This document shows positions 24,068 to 34,223 of a DNA stretch of 64,000 bases, piece after piece. The stretch comes from Davidsoniella eucalypti (lineage: Eukaryota > Ascomycota > Sordariomycetes > Microascales > Ceratocystidaceae): contig RMBW01000080.1 in NCBI GenBank assembly GCA_004009845.1, positions 80,867-144,866 on the forward strand, read 5' to 3'. The first letter of the stretch is position 1; each line of letters opens with the position of its first letter. Below the pieces are notes generated by a model. The model did no database searches and was not told the origin of the DNA. It saw nothing but the letters and a program-made list of their open reading frames with translations. The translations under genes and the position numbers were made by a program.

Positions 24068-25316
24068 TCAATCGTCTCGGTCGTCACCGTCTATCATCTC
24101 AGCATCCTCATCTTCATGACCATTGCCATCCCTGTGTTGTTGTTGCTGCCGTTGCTGTTGTTGCTGTTGCTGCTTCGATTTCTCTCCCTTCTCTAGAGCC
24201 TCATTGGTCTCTTGTATTTCCTGTTCTGACAGCCCCGAGTCTGGACCTAGTGGGTAGTTTAGGTGTTTCCAATCTTCTAGCTCTTCTGTAACAGACCGTA
24301 GTCGGTCTCTGATACTCTCGATGGCGTAATTCCCTAACAACAGACGGAGTGGGGGGTACGAGCAATGAGCTAGCTGCCACACTAGCTCTGCACTCTTTAC
24401 AGCGCTGGTTGGTTGTTTGTCTCCGAGCCACTGAAACATCCGTTTGGCATGGAGTGCCGGCGAATTGCTGTGAGTATACGGCTCGCTTGATTGCGCAATT
24501 AGAAAGTGTCCCCATGTTGGCAGAGGCGGGTCTTGTTTTGATCCAGCATCGATGTCGTCTCTTCGCACTAGCCCTGGCTCGACCAACGTAGCCTTGACAT
24601 TGAAGGAATCTGTCTCATAGAGCATAGCTTCGATAAGGCCCTCGACAGCATATTTGGTTGCACAGAACGGTCCAAGGCCCGGCACGCCCAAGGCTCCCGA
24701 TGTAGAACTGAATATCAGATACCGGCCGCCCTTTTGTCGTCGGAATAAAGGCAGGGACTCTTGTATTATATTGACGGTACCCATGAAGTTAGTCTCGAAC
24801 TGATTGCGAATCTCGTGCTCGTCCTGATCTTCACACGACCCGATGACACCGTAGCCTGAACAGTTGGCTATGACATCGATTTGCCCGAAGTGATCGACAG
24901 TTTGCTTGATGACTGCGGCTATAGATTCGCGGATACGTACGTCACACAAAGTTCCCAGACAATTCGTTGGCTGCTTCGCCATGACCTCTGGCGAGGTTTC
25001 GAACTTTTTGCCTACCGTAGTCACCTTGTCACCATGGGCTAGTGCTGCCTTTACGACTGAACGGCCCATATGTCCAGTTCCTCCAAAGACCTAAGTGTGG
25101 TAATTTATGTTATCAGCATGACATTGGTATTATCGAGACACGTCTATGGACGGTCCCTGTGTAGCAAAGAGGTATTATACGGTATATACTAACAATCCAG
25201 ACAAGCTCCCTTTTGATACCACTGATGTGTGGCGGATCGCAGCTGGCTGGCAGTAGTGGTTTAGCCCGCTGTGTGGAATCGCCTGGTGGCGCTGGTGTTG
25301 GAGTTTTATTGCTCAT
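24068..25316 (-). CDS. Short-chain dehydrogenase/reductase-like protein with Phe in place of the catalytic Tyr and a poly-Gln tail
   Basis: Exons 25194-25316 and 24068-25090 (103-bp intron, phase 0); 381 aa. The Rossmann nucleotide motif VFGGTGHMG lies at the start of exon 2, followed by LCDVR, VIANCSGYG (NAG-like), FSSTSGALG (catalytic Ser) and VEPGLVRRDD. At the YxxxK position the protein reads FCATK (Phe codon at 24665-24667, about residue 183; Lys about 187), so the usual proton-donating Tyr is missing. Residues 1-40 form a Pro-rich extension. The C-terminus holds a coiled Glu/Lys region, a poly-Gln tract encoded at 24131-24175 and an acidic end. Substrate unknown. It could be a degenerate or regulatory SDR rather than an active oxidoreductase. 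Confidence 0.85.
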
Positions 25317-25636
25317 ATTCGGAGATGGCTGCTATTATTTAGTACATGAACAACCATATATCAGAAAGTGTGATATGAATAATTTCGTGAACGAAAAGAG
25401 ATGTAGGTATCGAGTTGTTCCTATCAACAACAAACACCGAGTACATACGTATACATACTTATGGCCTATGACATGCCAAGGGTTTATATCAAGAATTCAT
25501 AGAAAAATCACGAGGCTTGATATTGACAATAAAACTACCAGGCAAAAACAAAAACAAGTATAAGAACAACACAGCTGCTACCAAACATTTTTATATACAT
25601 GTACTACCAGCTCTTCTACTACTAGTTCTTCTACGA

Positions 25637-26462
25637 CTAGTTGACCAACACAAACTGTTTAACGTACTCTTGGCGGAACTGGTTCGAGTCCAACTCAGCC
25701 TCACGGTTCAAAGCCGTCCATTTAGGCTCATCCTTGAAGAGTCTCATTGCATGGACATACTAAATAATTTTAAGGAAGCGACCAGTAAGCATGCATGTTA
25801 TGGAAATGCAAAAGCCAGAGCAAATCTCAAGCTCGACAGATGGACAGGGCCACTTACATTGCTTTCGTCGGTTGTGAAACGGTGGTAGATACCGGCCGGG
25901 AGAATGATTAGATCGCCCTATAACGGCAGGCAAAGAAAGCCCATTAGTTGTCTGAAGTCTCGTAACCAAACATGATAGAGGGGAAAACAAGCTACTGTAC
26001 ACTAACCTTGGCGAGGAGAATGCGAATCCACCGGTCATCCTTGCTACGAACATCGAAAAATCCCAGGCCGCCACGAATGTAGCGGATCTCTTCGTCCTCA
26101 TGCAGATGTTCGTGGAAGAAAGACTTGACCTTTTCTTCGTAGACAGCGCCCATCTTCTCTGGCGATACAAACACTTCGTCGCGGTTCTTATAGCCGCGCT
26201 GCAAGGCCAGCTTGTCAACCTCGTCGACGTTGTGGTAAAGATAGTACAGCACGCCCAGATCGGCCAGCTCCTCAATGCCTACAACCTCGCCGGAGTCGTG
26301 CGGCAAGCGTTGGTCGCCCTGTCCCGCATTTCATCAAGTTAGTATAGTTTAGAGCATCAAGGTCATGAGCCATATGGTAGAACTCTGTAGTTTGCGCCAT
26401 AGCGACTTCTAGATGCTAGTGGGTATACATACTTTGATGTTGTCATAGTAGTAGGCCTTCAT
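25637..26462 (-). CDS. ADI1: Acireductone dioxygenase (methionine salvage)
   Basis: Metal-dependent cupin enzyme that converts acireductone plus O2 to the 2-keto acid precursor of methionine and formate. Four exons: 26433-26462 (10 codons), 26007-26318, 25858-25917 and 25637-25759; 174 aa, close to the family's usual 180. MKAYYYDNIKGDQRLPHDSG is the standard N-terminus. The metal-binding cluster is FFHEHLHEDEEIRYIRGG (His, His, Glu), completed by the His in GIYHRFT. The C-terminal YVHAMRLFKDEPKW is also characteristic. All three introns (98, 89 and 114 bp) have GT-AG ends and keep phase. Confidence 0.96.
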
Positions 26463-27057
26463 GATTGTCTGTGATGAGCGCTTATTTTTTCTTGACGGGA
26501 GGCGAGTTCGAGTTGCAGGTTCAAGTTCTATGAATATTTTGGTTATTTTCTTCTTGTCCTTCTTTTTCGTTCTCTCAATTTCGAGGTCGCCGCAGGGATT
26601 CTAAGAGAAAATTATTTTGTTAGAACGAATAGTTGTATAACGGAGCCCAATGCCTGCAATTAAAACCGGCGCGGGGCTCATCATCCATTAAAACACCCCT
26701 CTATGTTTATTTGTATTAGTAGACCATATTAGGTAGACGCTCAAAAAGTTAATAACCCTCTATCTACCATGGCACCATCTTGCGCTGACGTTTTCTAGGC
26801 TTACAATGACGCCAACGGACTATCAGACCAGCACGTGGTTCACTAGTACAATATCTAACATTTGCCTGGAAACGATACCAATTTGGAATTCTTGGTGACC
26901 AAAGTGAATATAAATCATGCTATTATTCTATTTCATAAGATATGCGTAGGTACAATTTAAAAACACAGATTATATCACCTTACATTGTACGTACAAGTCA
27001 ACGGATATACCAGACAGACCTCCGGTGGTTTACAGTAGCATGTGGACGCTCTAGGCC
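26463..27057. other. Intergenic region upstream of ADI1
   Basis: Contains the ADI1 promoter and the 3' flank of the derlin gene. No other feature recognised. Confidence 0.45.
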
Positions 27058-27933
27058 TCACATACCAGCGACAGCTCCAATATCTAGTCCCCCCCGACCC
27101 AAATCATTGTCGATGTGATTAGTAGGGTGATCGAGTTCCCGCTGGTCCTCAGTTGGCGCCCGTCTTTCGAATAGACGGCACCACCAACGTGGCGGGTCCA
27201 GGGGACGCTCACCATTGTGCAGTGGAGGGTATACATCGTTAAAGAAATACCATACATGGCCAATGACAACGCCCATGATCTCGTCCTTGGGAACTCTTCC
27301 ATGTACCACGAGGCTGAAGATCATGAGAACCCACGGTAGATATGGCGCCGTGAACACCATCACGCCTAAAAAGCTTAGGCGTGTAGTCGGGTTTCGCCGA
27401 GACCAGATATAAACGAGTGTCGACGAGAGAGGGTGGCCGAGGAATGGCATCGATACTATGGGAGCCATGGCAATCAGACTAGCCATAGCGCAAAACAATA
27501 GCCAAGCATAATGCGCAGGAGATCGACCGGATGATTCTTCGAGAAGGCGCGAGTATCGTTGTAGAAAGTATACGTTGAATACGACGTCGAGCGAAAACGG
27601 CCCAAAGTAGATGAACGAAGATACTAATCGCCAGTACTTCAAAGATGTTAGTAAAGCAGGTTATCTTTGGCAGTGTTTATGTCTGGAAGAATCCAGACAT
27701 GTACTTGGATCAAAAACTCAAGTGTAGACCAAGAAAATAAGACATTATAGATATACCTGGTGCTTGTGAAAGACTGCACGGTAGCTATAAAACAGCTGAA
27801 ATGGCGAGACCACCCCAAATTGCACCATTGCGCTCATGAAGAATGTGGCCGTAGTCCACCAACGTGTACAGGTCGGCGTATCCCAGAACCACTCCTCCAG
27901 TGGAAACTGGCCTTCGCCCATCGGTTGATCCAT
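27058..27933 (-). CDS. DER1: Derlin-family ER protein (rhomboid pseudoprotease, ER-associated degradation)
   Basis: Derlins form part of the channel that extracts misfolded proteins from the ER for proteasomal degradation. Exons 27757-27933 and 27058-27636 (119-bp intron); 251 aa. The splice creates HKHQ-YWRLVSSFIYFGPFSLD, containing the derlin WR motif. Further marks are VYFLQRYSRLLEE, FLGHPLSSTLVYIWSRRNP, GVMVFTAPYLPWVL and GVVIGHVWYFFNDVYPPLH. No rhomboid catalytic Ser/His pair is visible, as expected. The C-terminal tail is hydrophilic and acidic. The Met at 27933 was preferred over an upstream in-frame Met at 27957 because it fits the derlin N-terminus; the longer form remains possible. 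I cannot tell Der1 from Dfm1 with certainty. Confidence 0.9.
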
Positions 27934-28982
27934 GGTGTGCGAGTATATAATGTACAAGCATATATAGAGGCGGCGATACTCTTGGTGGAACCTTGATTGA
28001 GATATCCTGTCGACGCCAGTCGTGGATAAGTGGCCGGGCTCTGGTAGTCTCGAGATGAATAAGCTGATGATAGGTAGGATAATCGAATGCGATCCAATCA
28101 GGTTGTAAATTTAAAAGTTGTTTATGTCCGTGGTAGCAATGGCGGTTACGATATTTCGAAAGACAACAAAATCGAAGAAAAAAGAACAGGAAGAAGGAAG
28201 AAAAAATCAGACAACCTCGGAGAACTTTAAGAGCATCGTAGCTTTTCTGGCAAGAAGAAAGTATGAAACAGCCACCGTGCAGAAACAAGAAAGCATTAGA
28301 GTATCGCATTTGGCTCGTTAATCTACCTGATCGCTGACGTAACTTGGCTTCAAGAAATATATGGCCAGCTGTCTTTAGGCTAAAGTGGCAGCTGTCGGTG
28401 ATATAGTGTCAGCTGGCTGTTTTTCTTTTTTTTTTTGTCAGGGACTGACAAACAACAACAAAGTGGGTCATCTATTTTTTGTCTTGGTCTATGAATAAAT
28501 TAACAGCGGTTCTAATTGAAATCGCGGTGCTGGGTTGATGAGCCGAAAGTAGTAGCTGTTCTAAGCAGGCGCGTCAAAAACCAGCGCCCATTTTAATTTT
28601 CCCTTTGTAGTAATAGCAATTCCTCGGTTTAGCTGAGGTCTTGTCAGTCATGCGCGTTCGCAAGAAAAGTATCACCAACTAAACAATTCAAGATATCACT
28701 TTGGGTTCGCATGCCATTCTTTTATTCCACATACACAGTCCTTTGTCTGCTACTTTTCTTGGAAGATTTCCACCGTCGACTTGTTTATTTATTCCTTAGC
28801 TCGCCTAACCATCGAAGCAAAGCTCCACGCCGAAATTTCGAAGACGACAATATCCTAAAAGGAGCAAAGCATTGCCAAATCTCAAGCATTGCCATCAACT
28901 ACATCCAGAACCTTGGAAACAAGCGCACAATCTTTGAATAATTCGAGGGTCTCCTCGCCGAATCTTCTGTTATCGATACAAT
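27934..28982. promoter_or_regulatory. Divergent region between derlin and CENP-A genes
   Basis: About 1 kb between two head-to-head genes. It must contain both promoters; no assignable binding site or additional gene was seen. Confidence 0.45.
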
Positions 28983-29571
28983 ATGCCGCCAGTACAACCG
29001 CGAGTGAAAAAGCCAACGCGACAGAGCCATGGCGTCCAGCGTACGTGATTTATGTCGGAATAGCAACTGTCACGAGACAACAAACTGATTTTTTTCTTCT
29101 TATCTTTCTGAGATAGCTGGCGATCCTGTACCGTATAAAGCAAAGCGGCGTTACCGTCCTGGAACAGCGGCTTTACGAGAAATAAAGGAATACCAAAACA
29201 GTACAAAGTTATTAATTCAAAAGCTTCCATTTGCACGACTTGTAAGTCATCTTCCTGAACAAAAGAAATCTTTAAACATCGCCAATCAAAGGTTGTCTTG
29301 TGATGGACGGAAGGATAATGGCATGAACGCTAACGTTGAACCTTCGTACGTATAGGTTCGTGAAATCGCATTAAGATATAGACCACAAGATCAAGAAATG
29401 CGCTGGCAGTCTCAAGCCATCATGGCCCTTCAAGAAGCTGCAGAAGCTTTCCTGGTCCACATGTTCGAAGATACAAATCTATGCGCTATCCACGCTAAGC
29501 GTGTGACTATTATGCAAAAGGATATCCAACTTGCCCGGAGAATTCGTGGAGTATGGGGTGGACTGGGTTGA
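28983..29571 (+). CDS. CSE4: Centromeric histone H3 variant (CENP-A)
   Basis: Replaces H3 in centromeric nucleosomes and specifies kinetochore position. Exons 28983-29040, 29117-29241 and 29356-29571 (introns 76 and 114 bp); 132 aa. The short basic N-tail (MPPVQPRVKKPTRQSHG) is unlike canonical H3 (ARTKQTARKS absent). The fold is H3: RRYRPGTAALREIKEYQ, LLIQKLPFARLVREIA, ALQEAAEAFLVHMFEDTNLCAIHAKRVTI. CENP-A marks are the long, divergent loop 1/alpha-1 region (RYRPQDQEMRWQSQAI, with Trp instead of RF in H3) and the C-terminal RRIRGVWGGLG extension shared by filamentous ascomycete cenH3. The presence of introns also argues against a replication-dependent H3. Confidence 0.94.
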
Positions 29572-30229
29572 AAGTTAGTAATAGGGAGCCTGTTTGGTTC
29601 TGTATCTTGTTCATGGTCTCTCATATCTGGGTTTTGTGTTCGGGGTTTATCACGTCACTCTTCATCCTTTTTGGTCTTTTTTGGTTTACTATCTGGTGGG
29701 CGAACAGCATTGCGTTCTATCTTATTCGGGCTGGTATAGGCGTTCAAGCGTTGAAACTCTTGTTTTTTTGGGGCGTTGTTCGTATGTTTCTCCGATATCA
29801 ATGCTATAGTTAGTGTTGAAATATTACTCTACAAATCTCTTTTCCTTTGACAAGAATAGTCATATTGAGATAATGGTTAATTTACTTTTTTTTATGATGG
29901 TATCCTAGTAAGCTACATAGCAACTACAACGAGTAACTTAGTGTATATATATATACATGATGTACATATGTATATATATTACCAAATAGTCCTGCCTTCG
30001 TCAAATGTATTAGTTCTCGATCAAGAAAATTCAGCCGCTTTTGGCTATGAATCTGTATTGTGGCGTTTCTTGTTTCTTAGCTCATGTTGCTGAGTAGCCA
30101 CAATAGCTCACTCCCTGAGGTAGCTTACTTATATATGCACAATGACATCTAACTTCTTCACATATTTTCAAGCCTCCAACTAGTCATACACTCATACATC
30201 TATCTTTTCCACTCTTTCGCCTCAACGTT
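29572..30229. other. Intergenic region between CENP-A and FUN14-family genes
   Basis: AT-rich, with a (TA)n tract at about 29944-29980. No gene recognised; presumably the promoter of the downstream gene. Confidence 0.45.
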
Positions 30230-30830
30230 ATGTCCCGAATTTTACATGTATCACGAACTGCCTTCCGGCCTGGCATGGCAGTCTGTATAGGGTCGATATG
30301 GGTTCATAGATCCCAAAACACCTTTTTGATGGACTCTCACGCTGTTCTACAACCTGGAGTGGGACTTGAAAATCGACGTCCTATTAGATACTCGAAGAAA
30401 GGACTGGCGCCAGAAGCTGAACGCATGAGCCAAATATCTAGTGGTTGCATCACTGGTATGTCATCATCTTTTTGCTGTCAGATCTATCATCGGTTTATGG
30501 CTAACCTAAACTTGCCACTAGGGTTACTTGCGGGTATCGCCGTCTCGATGGTGTCCAAGGTCATCATTTTTGTAGCCGGAGCTGTAGCTTCAACCATGGT
30601 GGTAAGAGAAAAAAGCAGTCATATTTCATTGTGTATACATATTACTAACTATGCAATGCCATTAGGTTGCCTATCGCCTTGGTTTAAACCCTTTATCTTT
30701 TCTGAGATTCCCGGAGCGTTACAAGCCTGCTAATGCCATTCCTCGTGTTGCAAATAAATTATGGTTCAAGGCATCGTTCAGCGTCACATTCCTCCTGGCT
30801 GTCTTTGCTCGCCTGAGCCCAGATATGTAA
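30230..30830 (+). CDS. Small FUN14-family mitochondrial membrane protein
   Basis: Three exons, 30230-30455, 30522-30601 and 30666-30830 (introns 66 and 64 bp), encode 156 aa. Residues 1-60 are Arg-rich with few acids, compatible with mitochondrial targeting. From about residue 66 the sequence reads QISSGCITGLLAGIAVSMVSK, the Gly-spaced start of the FUN14 domain. It is followed by the hydrophobic IIFVAGAVASTMVVAYRLGLNP and a terminal hydrophobic segment SFSVTFLLAVFARLSPDM. In animals FUNDC1 of this family acts in mitophagy; the fungal role is unclear. The 3' end is only 106 bp from the convergent aminopeptidase gene. Confidence 0.72.
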
Positions 30831-30936
30831 ACGAAATATTCGGAATTCAATATATACAACATGGCTTCAAGGAAATATCAATGTTTCATCAATTACTATC
30901 AAAATGCCCAGCGTAAAAAATAAAAATAAAATAGAA

Positions 30937-33130
30937 TCACACAATACGAGAAGTCTCCCGCTTCAGCCATTCTAGAGTGACTGGGTCGTTTTCAAACCGA
31001 TCCTTCATCTTTTCATAGATATTGGCGTGTGACTGGTTGATCCATTCCTTCTCGGACTCGGTCAGAAGGCTAGCATCGATGAGCCTCTGGTTGTATGGGA
31101 CTATGGTGATATGCTCGAAACCCAAGTATGGCTTGTCACCAAAGGAATAAGGCGTCTTTACCTCTTTCACGATGATGATATTCTCAATACGGATACCAAA
31201 CGATCCATCTTCATAGTAGCCTGGCTCGTTTGAGATGACGTTACCGGGAGAAAGCGCAACTTCGGCATATTGAATTCTAGTGCCAATACCGATCGGCCCC
31301 TCGTGAACATTCAAATAAGAACCAACACCGTGACCAGTTCCGTGTCTGTAGTCGAGACCATGTTTCTGTGGAAAAAGCACGTTAGCAATACAACAATGTT
31401 GAGGGCAAAAGGAATACAAGGCTAAGAACCAACCCAGAGGAACTGTCTGGCCAGACTATCCAGTGCAAAGCCTGATGTTCCCTTGGGAAACACAGCAACA
31501 TCAAGAGCAATGTTTCCCTTCAAAACTAGAGTGTAAGCCTTCTTTTGGAAATCGGTTGGCTGTCCAAAATGTAGAGTACGGGTCGTATCTGTAGTTCCAT
31601 CCAGGTATTGAGCACCAGAATCGCATAGGTATATGTCATTAGGGTCAATGATAGAACAGTTGCCTCTTTCTGGGCCATAATGTATGACAGCACCGCTTAG
31701 CTATGTTAGAAAACCTGATACTAGCCATGAAGCAAAAGATGGTAAAAAGACTTACTTGGGACCCGTGGATGAGATGGTAGGGAACGAAAGACCAACGAAC
31801 ATATCTTGCTTCTTGCGAAGTTCTTCCAGCTTATCAGCTGCCACTACCTCGTCGATAACTGTCTTCTTGACAGTCAACTCATGCTCAAGCCAGGCAAAAT
31901 ATTCAATGAGTGCAGCACCATCGCGGATGTGACACTGGCGCATTCCCTCTAGTTCGACGGAATTCTTGATAGCTTTGGCGTTACCAACAGGGCTTCTAAC
32001 ATCCTCGACATTACCCTCACCACCCAGTGCAAGTTTTAGCGCCCATGATGCCTTATCGGAAATTAGGAAGCGCTGGGGAGGCTCTGAAGCATTGGCCTTG
32101 GCTAGTTTGGCAAGCTCCTCGCAGTCTGGGAACAAAAGCTCGTATGGTTTGATTTGAACATTGACTCGGCTGAGTTCAGGGCGGACCTCGTCGGATAGCT
32201 TCGATTCATCAACATAGAGGATTGCAGTATCAAGAGTGACTACGGCGTAGGAAAAAAATATTGGGCAGTATGCGATATCAGCTCCACGGAGGTTGAATAG
32301 CCATGCAATTTCATCTAGCATAGACAAAACGATTCCGGGAGCTTTTTTCTTCTTTATTTCCTCACGCAAAGCAGTCATTTTAGCTTCTACACCTCTTCCA
32401 GTGAACTTTTCTGCTAGCATCTTGATGGGAGAACTAGGAACTGGCGGGCGCGCATCACCCCAGACAAGATCAATGAGGTTGTCTTTGAGGGGAAGCAGGT
32501 TGGTTCCCGAGGAGCGCTTGATTCTCTCATTGAGCCTCCGAGCGACAGAGCAAGATAGAAGAGTTGGGTCAACCGCTACAATCTTTCCACCAGCAGCCTC
32601 AGTGGCTGTCCATTCTTGCCAGGTGGGAACATCCTGGTTACCCTGCTTCAATAATATCCAGTTTTTGTCTAGTTGCTTAGCAGCCTGGTTGAAGTAGCGG
32701 CCATCTGTAGACAAAACGGCGGTTTTCTGTGTGACGATAGCACAGCCGGCAGATCCAGTGAATCCCGAGATGAATTCACGGCGGGCATGGCACTCGGCCG
32801 TATATTCTGACGAGTGGCTATCCTCGGAGGGCACGACTTGAAGGAAAAAGAGATAGTCAATACATCATGAAGGCATTCTGATAGCATGTTTTGTAGCTCG
32901 GGCTTACTGTAGATGTCGACATTGCGCTGCTTCATAGCCTGGCGCAGGGCGGCCAAGCGAGACGAAGTGTTGACCTTTTCGTCGGCCATGTTGGACATAT
33001 GTCGTTTTATGATGGACGGCGAGCTAGGAAATCGGAGCTTAGCTAGAGATCTCAGTGCAATCCGGCAAGAAAGCGGCCTAGAGCTAGATTTGAACGGATG
33101 AAAGGGGAAAATTCCAGCTCTTCCGCACAT
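30937..33130 (-). CDS. AMPP: Xaa-Pro aminopeptidase P (M24B metallopeptidase)
   Basis: Cleaves the first residue from peptides with Pro in position 2. Exons 32908-33130, 31756-32836, 31695-31434 and 30937-31365. The dinuclear metal ligands are all present: DSGAQYLDGTTDTTRT (two Asp), GTGHGVG (His), NEPGYYEDGSFGIRIEN (Glu) and GFEHITIVP (Glu). VPSEDSHSSEY and EFISGFTGSAG are typical of the N-terminal domain. From the ATG at 33130 the product is 664 aa and begins with an Arg/Ser-rich, acid-free stretch like a mitochondrial presequence. An in-frame ATG at 32989 (MADEKVN) gives a 617-aa form matching cytosolic homologues, and another ATG lies at 33148. In intron 2 the first AG would give an immediate stop; the next AG, 5 nt on, restores STGPNGAVIHYG. 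Confidence 0.92.
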
Positions 33131-33148
33131 CTCTAGACAACACAACAT

Positions 33149-34223
33149 CAATACAAAATTGTGACTGCAGCTTCGCTTGCTTTTAAGCAACTCGGCAAGC
33201 AACTCGGAGGGTCATAGCTGGCCGGCTTCTGTATATATGGAAATCTAATGCTAGTAGCCTGTGATTGGTTGGGATTCCCATAATTGGCAGCTCGTTCCTT
33301 TGCTCACTTGCTACCTTCCTGTCTTGAGGGATGGAGTGGGGTGATGGTGCAAAAACTAAATGCCTGAAACGCGTGCAATTGCCTCTGTTTTTAGTTTTGT
33401 TTTGTTGGCCTCTATCAAGAGAGTAGTTACTTGCTGTGTCTAGTGCTTGTATCAACATTATATAGTAGAGTAGCAATCAAGTGGGTTCGTGGTAGCGAAA
33501 CTGCCTGCTACGTACAATTTTCAATCTTTTGGTGTCGATCTACACCGTAAGTTAGGGTTACATAGCTCGCCATCTTTTAATAGTCAGCGATTTCGACAGC
33601 TCGAAATCGTGGACAGAACGCAATTCTAAAACAAGTACGCGACAAATGGATTTGCAAGTAAATATTGGCCATAGCACTTGATACCGGCCGACTAGAATGC
33701 CAGCTCAAAAAAAGTATAAAAAAACTGTAGATTTACGTCTAAATTGCAGAACTTCACAACGTAGCCTTGTCTGTTCTAGGGCCTAGATGGCTGGCAACTA
33801 CTGCACCAATACCGAACCAAGGCTGAGGTGGATGAGTATTTATTGAGACCCTTCAGGCCGATTTCTTCTCTTTGACATCGCCCTCTCTGCCTCAATTTCA
33901 CTTTCGCTCTAAGTCTTCTCATCCGGCGATATCCTGCATCGCCCTGCTAGAGCCCGCGTCCCCAGGGCCTATTTTGTTATTTTTGACGCTTCAGTGGTTT
34001 CATCTGGACCGCAGGCCGTCCCAACCATATAGCACAGCACAGCACCGATTCAGGGTGACATGGCTCCGGCTTGACCACAACGTATCATCACCCACAAAGC
34101 CATGTCCTATTTTTGACCAGCGCCGCCGCCATCGGTTATCGACCTGCTATCAGCGTACTTTCTCCATACCACTGGCTAAGAAGAACAAAAAAGAACAGAG
34201 ACTAGGCCTTCCTCTGCGTAAAC
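33149..34223. promoter_or_regulatory. Divergent region between aminopeptidase P and importin genes
   Basis: About 1.1 kb of non-coding DNA between head-to-head genes; CT-rich next to the importin start. No other gene recognised. Confidence 0.45.

Noticed and set aside
25680..25700. GGTTCGAGTCC T-loop-like motif
   Set aside because: It lies inside the last coding exon of acireductone dioxygenase on the other strand and has no tRNA cloverleaf around it.
29941..29985. Possible regulatory palindrome in the TA tract
   Set aside because: Simple TA microsatellite self-complementarity, no further structure.
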